From contig CANQRB010000009.1 of assembly GCA_947626145.1 (NCBI GenBank), forward strand, positions 42,285-106,284: a stretch of 64,000 nucleotides of DNA. Reading direction: 5' to 3'. Source of the stretch: an uncultured Clostridia bacterium. Lineage in GTDB: Bacteria; Bacillota; Clostridia; UMGS1883. The notes below the pieces were generated by a model that searched no databases, had not been told where the DNA came from, and saw nothing but the letters and a program-made list of their open reading frames with translations. Position 1 is the first letter of the stretch; every line of letters begins with the position of its first letter. Shown here in pieces: positions 21,731 to 31,200 of this stretch. The translations under genes and the position numbers were made by a program.

Positions 21731-24700
21731 ATGATGAAAACGAAAAAGGTTCTCGGCGTTGTACTGGCTTTGGCCATGCTTGTCACGGCCGTGGCCGGTA
21801 TGCCGCTGACCGCTTCGGCGGCGGAGTATACCGTTACTGTCAACGGCGGCGAGCCGGTGACGCTTGTTCATGCCCCCGTGGCTGAGGGCGGGACCGTGTA
21901 CCTCGCTCTGTCAGATGTGTGCGGCCTTTTGGGCTACAGTCTGTCCGACGACAACGGCACGGCTGTTGCCGTAAGGGGAGAGACGGTTATACGAATTGAG
22001 AACATGGCCTCGGACGTAAAGGTCAACGGTAAGCCCGTGACCATATCCGCCCCCGTGTCAAATATCGGCGACGGCCTGTTCATACCAGCCGACGCTGTTT
22101 CCGCCTTCGGCGGCAGCGCCGTTGTGAACGGCGACAGGGTAGAGATAACCTTTGATTTTATGAGCGGCAAGTATTATCAGATCGTCCAGAAGAGCAGCGG
22201 CAAAGCCTTTACCCTTGAAAACGGCAATTTGGGCGACGGCGTTCGCATCGTGCTGGGCGAGGCTGATCCCACCGACGACAGACAGGTGTGGAAGTTCGTC
22301 ACCCGTGGGGACGGTCGCTATGCGGTTACCAATAAAAAGGCTCTGCGTTCCTTTGATATACCAAACGGACGCAGCGATATAGAGCTGAACCTGATAATTT
22401 ACGGCATCACCGACGGCACCAATCAGTGGATTCGTCCGGTCAGCCGTGGCGACGGAACTTATCTGCTCCAGTGCGCCCACGACGGCGAGCTGTATCTGAC
22501 CGAGCGTTCCGACGGCGTTATCGCCCAGAATGTCCTTGCGGGCGACGACACTCAGATCTTTGAGCTGCGGGAGATACCCGTGACCGCTGACGTTTCGTCC
22601 GGCGGCGGCAGCCCTGTAATTACCGACTATGACAAACTCAACGGAAAGCTTGTGAATATACATATGGTTTCCGGCCACGATTCCAGTTACGGAATAATTT
22701 CCGCCGACGGAGAGAGTCTTGGACTTTCACCTTTTGAGCTTGGAGACGCTGTTGGCGAGATTAAGTCGGCCCCTGAGCGCAGCGCCGTATGGAAGGCGGT
22801 CGCAAGGGGAAATAACCGCTATCAGTTCGTTAACAACGAAAGCGGTCTGGCCCTTGCGGTAAAGGACAGCGCCCTTGTAATGGAGGAGCCCTCTCTTTCC
22901 ACAAATCAGGCCTTCGAGTATGTAGAAACGTATAGCAGCGGATTAGACAGATATGACGGCCTCAGAAATGTGGCCACCGGCCAGTATGTCATAGCAGAAA
23001 ACGGCGACAGGCTTGCTCTTTCCGACAGCGCCGACATAGAGTACGGCCGGGTGTGGATAGACGAAACCGCCTATATGACCCCCGACATCTACGGTCAGGA
23101 GACCGTGGGCGGCAATTTCTACCGCGTAAGCATTTCCGGCACAAGCAGAGTGATTTCCACCGCCGAAGGCTCTGTCGCAAACAGCGCGGCGATAGTGGGC
23201 GTTACCCCCAACGACAGCGACGTGCAGCTTTGGGATTTCGTTACTCAGGGCAGCAACAGCTATATAATCACAAATAAGGCCAGCCGCCGCAGCATGGACA
23301 TTCCCGGCGGCAGCATTGAGCCGGGGGCCTCCGTGACACAGTATGACACCAATTATGGCAATAACCAGATATTCATTCTTGAACCCTCCGGTGTCGGTTC
23401 GTATTATCTGAGAAACAAAAATTCCGGACTTTACCTGACCGAAAATGACGGAGTGTTCACTCAGGAGGTTATGGGCGCTACCGGACACCAGACCTTTATC
23501 CTCAACGAGGCGGGGGAGAGCGACGACCGCATCATCGGCGCGGCGGCCACGCTTTTCCTGCTCAAGGGCGAGGACAAGGTCACCAACGCTAAGGTACAGT
23601 GGGGCACCTTCACCAACGCCGCCAGATTTGACGTTTACCGCAGTGTTGACGGCGGGGACTACACTCTTATGGCTTCGCTCACCGGCAAGTCTGTTGACGA
23701 TTATGACCTCGAGGTGGGCCGCAGCTACACCTATGACGTTTACGCTCTGGACGAAAACGGCAGCCTCATCGACCACGCTGTGACCAAGCCCGTGGTTCCC
23801 TATGATCTGCCCGCCGATTTAAAGTCCAGCTCCAACCTTGAGGAGTCCGGCCTTGACCGGCCCAACTCCCTGTATGTGGACGGCGTGTACTACAGCTTTT
23901 CCGCCTGGGGCGGCGGCCCCAACGGCGGCTTCGGCCAGCTTATGATGAGCACCTCCACCGACGACATAACCTACAGCGAACCCGTGGAGGTTCTGAACTA
24001 TCAGGAAATACTGGCCAATGAGACCTGTCAGAATTTTGACACGGTTCGCTTTGAGAGCCAGAACTTCATCTACAATCCCGTGACAAATGAGTTTGTGTTT
24101 ATCGCTCACCTTGAGGCCGACGGCGGCTATGGCACGGCGATGACCGCTTTTGCCTCCGGCAAGCCCGGCGAGCGCTGGACCTTCCATCGGGCTATCCGTC
24201 CCGAGGGCGGCGACACCCGCGACCTGAACGTCTATGTTGACGACGACAATAAGGCCTATCTCATCGCCGCCATCAACGTCAACGCCGACCTGGCCCTTTA
24301 TGAGCTTAACGAGGGCTGGACGGACGTAAAGCGCCTCGTCTGCATCGTGAACCACAACAGCTGGCGTGAGCTGCCCAGCATGATGAAGGTTGACGGTATG
24401 TACTACCTGTTCACCTCCGGCACCGCCGGCTGGTACCCCACTCAGGGTATGTACAACACAGCTCCCACCATTGACGGCCCGTGGTCGCCGTTGAGAGCTG
24501 TGGGCAACACCTCCACCTTCTCCTCTCAGTCCGGCACGGTGTTCCGTCTTAAGCCTGAGAGCGAAAACTACTACATGAGCACCTACCGCTGGATGTATTT
24601 CTGGCAGGATGCGGTTGTAAAGCGCACCACCAACCGCCGCTATCCGGTGACCGTGTCCAACGGCTTTGCCTTCTATGATTTTTATGACGAGCTTTTGTAC

Positions 24701-25171
24701 AACTGGGATAACGACGACCTTGTGCCCGTGCAGAACGGACGCATAGTTTCTCAGGATATGCCCGTGCTTTCCGACTCTCTGTTGGGCGACAGCGGCCTTG
24801 CCAACGACGGCAATTATCAGACTATCTGGACCGCCGGCAGCCTTGACGGAGTAGACAGCGAGTGGCCGTATGTCTGGGAGATAGACCTTGGCGAGGTGCG
24901 CAGCCTCACCGAGCTCCAAATATCGTGGCTCATATGGAACGGCTCCGAGCCCTACTATCAGTACAAGGTAGAGAGCGGAATTTCGGGCCGCGATTACAGG
25001 ACGATAGTGGATAACACCGAGGGCTACACCGATTACGGCTTCACCGTTGACCAACTTTCCGGCAACGCCCGTTTCCTCAGGATAACCGTGGAAAACGCCA
25101 AGCCCCGCAGTCATCCCGACGAAAACAACTATCCGCCTCAAATTTATGAGGTAAAGGTATTGGCAAAGTAA
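21731..25171 (+). CDS. Secreted GH43-like glycosidase with ricin-type and CBM32 modules
   Basis: A 1146-residue exported protein. ATG 21731 is chosen over the in-frame GTG 21725 because AAGGAG at 21717-21722 is eight bases upstream of it. Order: signal peptide ending TASAA; a copper-amine-oxidase-N-like domain (residues ~32-145); three beta-trefoil ricin-type blocks (~148-590, e.g. YYQIVQKSSGKAF and QVWKFV); a fibronectin-III-like segment (~600-690); a five-bladed propeller (~700-1005); and an F5/8 type C (CBM32) domain (~1012-1146). The propeller carries RDLNVYVDDDNKAYLI and RELPSMMKVDGMYYLFTSG, which match GH43 enzymes of the exo-beta-1,3-galactanase type (subfamily 24-like). It probably trims galactan or arabinogalactan outside the cell. 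Neighbouring araA fits arabinogalactan use. The exact substrate is not provable here. Confidence 0.8.
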   Translation: MMKTKKVLGVVLALAMLVTAVAGMPLTASAAEYTVTVNGGEPVTLVHAPVAEGGTVYLALSDVCGLLGYSLSDDNGTAVAVRGETVIRIENMASDVKVNGKPVTISAPVSNIGDGLFIPADAVSAFGGSAVVNGDRVEITFDFMSGKYYQIVQKSSGKAFTLENGNLGDGVRIVLGEADPTDDRQVWKFVTRGDGRYAVTNKKALRSFDIPNGRSDIELNLIIYGITDGTNQWIRPVSRGDGTYLLQCAHDGELYLTERSDGVIAQNVLAGDDTQIFELREIPVTADVSSGGGSPVITDYDKLNGKLVNIHMVSGHDSSYGIISADGESLGLSPFELGDAVGEIKSAPERSAVWKAVARGNNRYQFVNNESGLALAVKDSALVMEEPSLSTNQAFEYVETYSSGLDRYDGLRNVATGQYVIAENGDRLALSDSADIEYGRVWIDETAYMTPDIYGQETVGGNFYRVSISGTSRVISTAEGSVANSAAIVGVTPNDSDVQLWDFVTQGSNSYIITNKASRRSMDIPGGSIEPGASVTQYDTNYGNNQIFILEPSGVGSYYLRNKNSGLYLTENDGVFTQEVMGATGHQTFILNEAGESDDRIIGAAATLFLLKGEDKVTNAKVQWGTFTNAARFDVYRSVDGGDYTLMASLTGKSVDDYDLEVGRSYTYDVYALDENGSLIDHAVTKPVVPYDLPADLKSSSNLEESGLDRPNSLYVDGVYYSFSAWGGGPNGGFGQLMMSTSTDDITYSEPVEVLNYQEILANETCQNFDTVRFESQNFIYNPVTNEFVFIAHLEADGGYGTAMTAFASGKPGERWTFHRAIRPEGGDTRDLNVYVDDDNKAYLIAAINVNADLALYELNEGWTDVKRLVCIVNHNSWRELPSMMKVDGMYYLFTSGTAGWYPTQGMYNTAPTIDGPWSPLRAVGNTSTFSSQSGTVFRLKPESENYYMSTYRWMYFWQDAVVKRTTNRRYPVTVSNGFAFYDFYDELLYNWDNDDLVPVQNGRIVSQDMPVLSDSLLGDSGLANDGNYQTIWTAGSLDGVDSEWPYVWEIDLGEVRSLTELQISWLIWNGSEPYYQYKVESGISGRDYRTIVDNTEGYTDYGFTVDQLSGNARFLRITVENAKPRSHPDENNYPPQIYEVKVLAK

Positions 25172-25180
25172 AACTATTAT

Positions 25181-25214
25181 GGCGCGCCCCGGCGAAAACC
25201 GTGGCGCGCCTTTT
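25181..25214 (+). terminator. Terminator after the GH43-like gene
   Basis: The inverted repeat GGCGCGCC 25181-25188 / 25203-25210 is followed by TTTT. It lies 10 bases after the stop codon. Confidence 0.7.
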
Positions 25215-25272
25215 AATGAATTTTTTAGGGGAGAGTCAGCTGATAAAATCTGGCTTATAATTTAGCTTATAA

Positions 25273-26469
25273 TCAAGGATAGACCGCAAACACCTCACGG
25301 AGGGAAAAGGCCTCGCCCTCCGAGCCGGGGCCGATCTCGGTCTCAACCACGACATTGAGCGGTATCACCCTGTAAATAAAGCCCGAGTCCACCATCAGGC
25401 GGCCGTTTATCATATGGGCGCTGTGGGCGAGATCCACATGGGAGCCGTCGCCGAGAATGACGCGCTTCCCTCCCACATATATTTTGGCCTCAATTCCGTT
25501 GTATTCCACACTGAAATAGCGTTTGTTGGGGCCCCAGCTCATTTTTGCCCCAAGGCGGGTGAACAGATCGGCGACGTCGAGGTCGTCTCGGCTTTGAGTA
25601 TACTGACAGTAGCTCAGGGTAAAGGTCTGCCGCATAAGATTTTCGGGTATCTCCGCCTCGGAGATGCTGCCGTACTTATCGTATTCCACGCCGTCTACTA
25701 TGACGCTCTTAAAATCACTGAGCAGCATGGGCTCCTTTGGTATGGCGCCGATCTCGTACCTTTGGCCGCTCGCGTCAACTTTACCCTCCGTGCGGCATTT
25801 GCTGAAAAGCTGGTTGTAGGATTTGATCTGCCCGTCGCTCATCCGGAAGTAAATGCCGGGATTGAGGCTGCTGGGCACAAGTCCGTCGGCCGGCAAGGGA
25901 AGGATGGCCCTAATGCCTATGGGGTTGACGGCGACACGGCAGCCCTCTGTGGAAAGCTTGAATTGCAGAGTTTCAAGCTCGGCCTTGGCCTCGATCTCGA
26001 TTGTCCGTTCGCTTTCCGGCAGGTCGATTATACCGAGGCTGAATTCCATGGGCTCAAGCTGAGAATTGTTTACGCCCGCGGCGACGACGGCCCAGTGGCG
26101 GATATAGAAATTATCCAGGTCGGGAATGTCAAATATGTTGAATGAGGAAATTGTGCCTCCCCCTTTCAGCTTACATTCAACGCCAAGATTGTAGGGCATA
26201 AGCTCGCTTAGCCAATCCGCTTTTGTGTTGTCGTAAATTTGCAGGGAAAAAACTATTATGGCCTGTTCTTTGGAGACGAGGGCCTGTTCCACGGTCACGG
26301 CCAGCCGCCCGTCGCTGACGGTTTTGGTTTTGCCGGTGGTGTAGGGAACCAGCAGATTTGTCCTGCCGTTGAAAAAGCCTTGCAGCACATCGGCGGCAGA
26401 GGACGGAAACGCGGTGAGGCAGACCGCTGCCATGGCGGCCGCCAGACATTTGAAAATTTTTTGCTTCAT
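25273..26469 (-). CDS. Secreted protein with C-terminal copper-amine-oxidase-N-like domain
   Basis: A 398-residue exported protein of unknown function. A clear signal peptide (MKQKIFKCLAAAMAAVCLTA...SSAAD) is followed by a beta-rich segment (residues ~45-160, GRLAVTVEQALVSKEQAIIVFSL) resembling the extracellular DUF4179-type domain. The last ~100 residues (LFTRLGAKMSWGPNKRYFSVEY...RVILGDGSHVDL...INGRLMVDSGFIYRVI) follow the pattern of the copper-amine-oxidase N-terminal-like domain, usually a wall-associated module in Firmicutes and not an oxidase. The preceding GH43-like protein carries the same domain type. GAAAGGAAAT precedes the start codon. It is transcribed away from araA, leaving a 262-base divergent region. 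Confidence 0.7.
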   Translation of the reverse strand: MKQKIFKCLAAAMAAVCLTAFPSSAADVLQGFFNGRTNLLVPYTTGKTKTVSDGRLAVTVEQALVSKEQAIIVFSLQIYDNTKADWLSELMPYNLGVECKLKGGGTISSFNIFDIPDLDNFYIRHWAVVAAGVNNSQLEPMEFSLGIIDLPESERTIEIEAKAELETLQFKLSTEGCRVAVNPIGIRAILPLPADGLVPSSLNPGIYFRMSDGQIKSYNQLFSKCRTEGKVDASGQRYEIGAIPKEPMLLSDFKSVIVDGVEYDKYGSISEAEIPENLMRQTFTLSYCQYTQSRDDLDVADLFTRLGAKMSWGPNKRYFSVEYNGIEAKIYVGGKRVILGDGSHVDLAHSAHMINGRLMVDSGFIYRVIPLNVVVETEIGPGSEGEAFSLREVFAVYP

Positions 26470-26602
26470 ATTTATTTCCTTTCTATTTTATATGAAGCGC
26501 GCGCTTTAGCTTTACACTTTTTTGAGCACTCATATATAGAGACTCGAAAAAATGTAATAAGGTCACAGAATTTCAAAAAATTTGACAGATAAAAAATAAT
26601 GG

Positions 26603-26631
26603 TTGCAAAATTTATAAAACAGTGGTAAAAT
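26603..26631 (+). promoter_or_regulatory. Promoter of araA (extended -10)
   Basis: TTGCAA 26603-26608 and TAAAAT 26626-26631 are spaced by 17 bases, with TG two bases before the -10 box. The predicted start near 26638 puts the inverted repeat and palindrome described next within the transcribed leader. Confidence 0.65.
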
Positions 26632-26635
26632 ATAT

Positions 26636-26709
26636 TTGGCAATACCGCACTGTATTTAATCAGTGTTTACTAAAGCGGTCTTTGTGCGGTATTGCCAATT
26701 GTACAATTG
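26636..26709 (+). promoter_or_regulatory. araA leader: 15-bp inverted repeat and AraR-like palindromic operator
   Basis: TTGGCAATACCGCAC (26636-26650) is perfectly repeated in inverse at 26684-26698 across a 33-base spacer. The right arm overlaps a perfect 14-bp palindrome CAATTGTACAATTG (26696-26709), 22 bases before the araA start. The palindrome's TTGTAC/GTACAA halves resemble operators of GntR/LacI-type AraR repressors of arabinose genes in Firmicutes. The long repeat could be a looping operator pair or an RNA hairpin. Confidence 0.6.
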
Positions 26710-26731
26710 TCTTAAAAAAGGAGCGATATTT

Positions 26732-28198
26732 ATGAATAACAAGGAATTTTGGTTCATTACAGGCGGTCAGCACCTCTACGGCACCGACGCTTTCACGGAG
26801 ATGCGGGCCCACAGCGAGGCCATAAGCCAGCATCTCAGCTCGAAGCTGCCGTTTAAGGTGGTCTCCAAGGGACTGGTGACTCTGCCCGACGAGATCAGCG
26901 ACGTTATCAACGAGGCCAACTACGACAAAAACTGCCTTGGCGTGATCATGTGGATGCACGTATTCTCGCCGTCCAAAATGTGGATAGCCGGACTTAAGGC
27001 TCTGCGGAAGCCCATGCTCCACCTTCACACCCAGTTTAATCGGGAAATTCCGTGGGACACCATCGACATGGACTTTATGAATCTAAATCAGTCGGCCCAC
27101 GGCGATCGGGAGCACGGCTTCATCGTCAGCCGTATGGGCATTCGCCGCAAGGTTGTGGTGGGTCATTGGCAGAATGAGGACGTTATCAAAAAAATCGATT
27201 CCTGGATGCGGGCGGCTGCCGCGTGGGACTACAGCAACAGCCTTAAGGTGGCCCGCTTTGGCGACAATATGCGGGAGGTGGCCGTCACCGAGGGCGATAA
27301 GGTAGAGGCTCAGATAAAGCTGGGCTGGAGCGTCAACGGCTACGGAATGGGCGACCTTGTGGAGGTCATCGACGCTGTGACTGACGCCGAGGTGGACGCC
27401 AAAATGAAGGAGTACGCCGAAAAGTACGAATTCAACACCGACAATACGGACGCCGTGCGGATTCAGGCAAAATACGAGTGCGGCATAAGAAAGTTCCTTG
27501 AGGACGGCGGCTTTGGGGCCTTTACCGATACCTTCGAGGATCTCCACGGCCTGCGCCAGCTGCCGGGTCTGGCCGTACAAAATCTGCTGGCCGACGGTTA
27601 CGGCTTCGGCGCCGAGGGCGACTGGAAGACCTCGGCTCTGACGGCGGTCATGAAGTATATGGCGAAGGGCCTTCAGGGCGGCACGGTCTTTATGGAGGAC
27701 TATACATATCATTTGGAGCAGGGCAAGGAAATGATCCTTGGCGCCCATATGCTGGAGGTATGCCCGACCATTGCCGCCGCAAAGCCCAAAATCGAGGTGC
27801 ATCCCCTTGGCATAGGCGACAGAGAGGATCCCGCCCGTCTGGTGTTCGACGGTCAGCAGGGCAAGGCCGTGGCCGTGACACTGCTTGATATGGGCGACCG
27901 GTTCCGCATGGTCTGCTCCGTTGTGGAGCTGGCGAAGATAAAGAAGAAGATGCCCAAGCTACCCGTTGCGAGAGTGCTTTGGAAGCCGATACCCGACCTG
28001 GCCACCGCCGCCGAGGCGTGGATCCTGGCCGGCGGGGCGCACCACACCTGTCTTTCCAACGCTTTGACGGTGGAAAACCTTCGGGATTTCGCCGAGATAG
28101 CCGGCATCGAGTTCCTTGTTATTGACGAGAATACCACCATACCAGAGTTCAAAAAGGAGCTCATGTACAACGAGGTTTATTACAGATTGAATAAATAG
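26732..28198 (+). CDS. araA: L-arabinose isomerase
   Basis: A 488-residue cytosolic enzyme converting L-arabinose to L-ribulose, the first step of the bacterial arabinose pathway. It opens with FWFITGGQHLYG, the family N-terminus, and contains GLRQLPGLAVQNLLADGYGFGAEGDWKT, the FMEDYTYHLEQGKEMILGAHMLEVCP catalytic region with Mn2+-binding acidic and His residues, and GGAHHTCLS near the C-terminus. The frame extends upstream, but AAAGGAG at 26716-26722 and homology fix ATG 26732. Length equals the family norm. No araB or araD is adjacent. The gene is followed 11 bases later by a secreted phosphoesterase fusion, so the two are probably cotranscribed. Confidence 0.96.
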   Translation: MNNKEFWFITGGQHLYGTDAFTEMRAHSEAISQHLSSKLPFKVVSKGLVTLPDEISDVINEANYDKNCLGVIMWMHVFSPSKMWIAGLKALRKPMLHLHTQFNREIPWDTIDMDFMNLNQSAHGDREHGFIVSRMGIRRKVVVGHWQNEDVIKKIDSWMRAAAAWDYSNSLKVARFGDNMREVAVTEGDKVEAQIKLGWSVNGYGMGDLVEVIDAVTDAEVDAKMKEYAEKYEFNTDNTDAVRIQAKYECGIRKFLEDGGFGAFTDTFEDLHGLRQLPGLAVQNLLADGYGFGAEGDWKTSALTAVMKYMAKGLQGGTVFMEDYTYHLEQGKEMILGAHMLEVCPTIAAAKPKIEVHPLGIGDREDPARLVFDGQQGKAVAVTLLDMGDRFRMVCSVVELAKIKKKMPKLPVARVLWKPIPDLATAAEAWILAGGAHHTCLSNALTVENLRDFAEIAGIEFLVIDENTTIPEFKKELMYNEVYYRLNK

Positions 28199-28209
28199 GA
28201 GGAAGAAGG

Positions 28210-31200
28210 ATGAAATTCAAGAAATTTTTCAGCGGCCTTGTGGCGGCGGCAATGGCAATTAGCGCTGTGCCGGCTCTGGCCGCGGAGGGGGAGCCGAATG
28301 TGACAGCTTACTGGAAATTCGGCCGCGAGGGCGTCAAGTCCGGCAATATAAGTGACGCCAGTCTTATTATCGAGGATCAAAGCGGCAACGGCAACGATCT
28401 TAAAATGGAGACCTTCGGCAGCGGAGACTGGGATAAGTCGCTGCAATTTTCCGACGACAGCATGACCGGCCAGGGCGGCAGCATGATTTTCGACGGCGAC
28501 AGCAAGTCCAAAACCGGCGCAGCTTTCGTCACCGTGGACGGCGCGCCCATAAATAAGGAAACCTTCCGCAACGGCTACACTATGGAGTATCTGTATTATT
28601 TCCCGACGGACTGGACCACCGAGGACAGATGGATGTGCCTTTCCCGCCGGAGCGGCAGCGCGAGAAATATTCCCGAGGGCGAGCAGGGCACCATGTACAC
28701 CGCCGTCTCGAATTGTAAGGAGATACAGTTCGTAACCGCCAACGCCGACGATAATCATTGGATGGGCAGCGCAGCCTGGTCAGTTTCCATGGACGAGGGC
28801 GGTATATGGTACCACATAGCCGTCGTTTCCGACGGAAACGAGATAAGCACCTATGTCAACGGCTGCGAGGCCTTCCGCGACTATGCATCCTCCGCCATGA
28901 AGGGTATGTACGCCGACCCCAACGACGGACATTTCCACATCGGCACGTCCTGGTGGAACGGTATCGACAAGTTCCTTCAGGGCAGTCTTCAGGAGGTGCG
29001 CATCACCGCTCAGCCTCTTGAAAAGAAGGACTGGCTCGTTCCCGAGCCCGAAAAATATTTGGGCGAATACGGCGACAACCGGGCTTACGAGCTCCGTGAT
29101 CCCGACAACTATACCATGATCCTCCTGCCCGACACACAGAACACCGTGGAGTATCGGCCCGACGTTATGAATAAGGCTATAGACCGGCTTATAGCCGAGG
29201 CCGACGACTTTAACACCGTGGGCGTTATCCATCTGGGCGACGTGGTGGACGACAATGACGACGATCAGCAGTATATCAACGCCCGTGAGGCATTCTACAA
29301 AATACCCGACGCCGGAATAAAATTCCTTGTCCAGCAGGGCAACCACGACGGCTGGAGCGGCGGCATCCATAATTACTGGAACAGCTTCAGCGGCAAGAGT
29401 ACCGCTTTTAAGCGCCGGGCGGGCTGGTATCTGACAAATTCTCCCAACGGAGACCAGAACAGCTCCTATATGTTCCTTCGGGCGGGAAATTACGATTACC
29501 TTGTTATCTCTCTTTCCTGTACGGGCAGCCCCTCGGGCGGGCTGGGAAATGTCACCTGGCTGAAGGAGGACGAGGCCTGGCTTGAAAGCGTGCTCAGGGA
29601 GTATCCCAACTGCCCGACCATCGTTACCACCCATGACCTTCAAAACTGTTCGCCCACCGACCCCTCCGCCGTACAGCTCAGCAACAACGGCTGGGGACTG
29701 TGGAACATCGTCAAAAAATATCCTCAGGTGTTCATGATGGTTGGCGGTCACAGCCACGGCAGCGGCGTTGAGATCCTCAAGAACGACGCCGGCAAAGACG
29801 TTATCAGTATGCTGGCGGACTATCAGTTCGCCTACAACGGCGGCAACGGCTTTTTCCGTTACCTCGAGTTTGACGAGAACGCCGACAAGATATATTTCTC
29901 CACATACTCTCCCTACGCCGCGGCTCTTGATCAGGATGAGCGCACCTTCTTTGACGTCAACTTTATGACCGGCAAGGGCAATGAGGGCGAAATCGACCTT
30001 AAGTTTAAGGAGCGCTTCGCCGGTATGGAGGCCAAGCGTGTTGAGGGAATCTCCGAGGGCAAATATCTGGCCGGAGAGTATCACACCCACACCGGTCAGT
30101 CCAAGGACGCCACCACAAATTACATGAGCCTTGCCAACAGCCTCGCGGCGGCCTTCCACAATGAGGATGTGCTCCAAAGCGGCGCCAATTCGGCGGCGAA
30201 ATTTTCAAATATTAAATATGGCCGCCCTTTTGACTTCCTTGCGCTGGCCGACCATCTGAGAGTCTCCTACAACGGAGTGGACGGTCAGGGCAACGGCCAT
30301 TACGACACCGCCTTTTACGTTGCCGTACAGACTCAGATGCGGGAGATTGAGAAGATGCAGGTCAAGGGCCTGTACGGCGACAAGATCGTCAGCTCCGGCT
30401 TTGAGTGGGATATGCCCGGCCTTGACCACGCCAGCGTCGGCGTGCTGGACAGTAAGGGCAATCAGTCCGTTCAGGGCATCCACGCCTTTGAGTGGCTTTT
30501 TGCCCCTGTCGGCGACGACAGCAACGACCTTTACGACGTGAGCAAGTACAATTCCGGCGGCGGAGCGCTCAACGACGACCTTGACGAGCAGGCCGTTTAC
30601 GGCGGCCGCCGGAACAACGGCTCCGTTGAGGCCACATATGAGGCCGCCCGTTGGCTGGAAGAAAACTACCCCGGCAGCTATTTGCTGCCCAACCACCCCT
30701 CGCGCCATAACGGTCAGAACGGCGAGGTTCGCATCGAGCATCTGCGCCGGCTGAACGATGCCGCGCCAAGCATTGTTTTCGGCTTTGAGGGTATGCCCGG
30801 CAACCATATGTCCGGCGAGGGCCGGGGCGAGCTGCCCGAGGGCGACATCAGGGCCGGAGCGGACGAAATGATCGCCGTCACCGGCGGCGTATGGGACGCC
30901 ATGCTATCCGAGGGACGGAGGTTCTACAACTTTACCAACTCTGATTTCCACTTCAAGGTCAGCACCGACGGTCGGTTCTCCAGCGGCTACTGGCCCGATG
31001 AATATTCCGCCAACTATGTGTATGTGGAGCCCGGCGAGGACGGTAAGCTTGACTACGGCGACGTGGTCAGGGGTCTGCGCTCCGGCAATTCATATTCCGT
31101 GTACGGCAACCTCATATCCGACTTGGAATTTACCGTTAACGGCGCGCCCATGGGCGGCGAGACCGCTGTGGGCGGCGGGGACAGTGCGGAAGTCAATATT

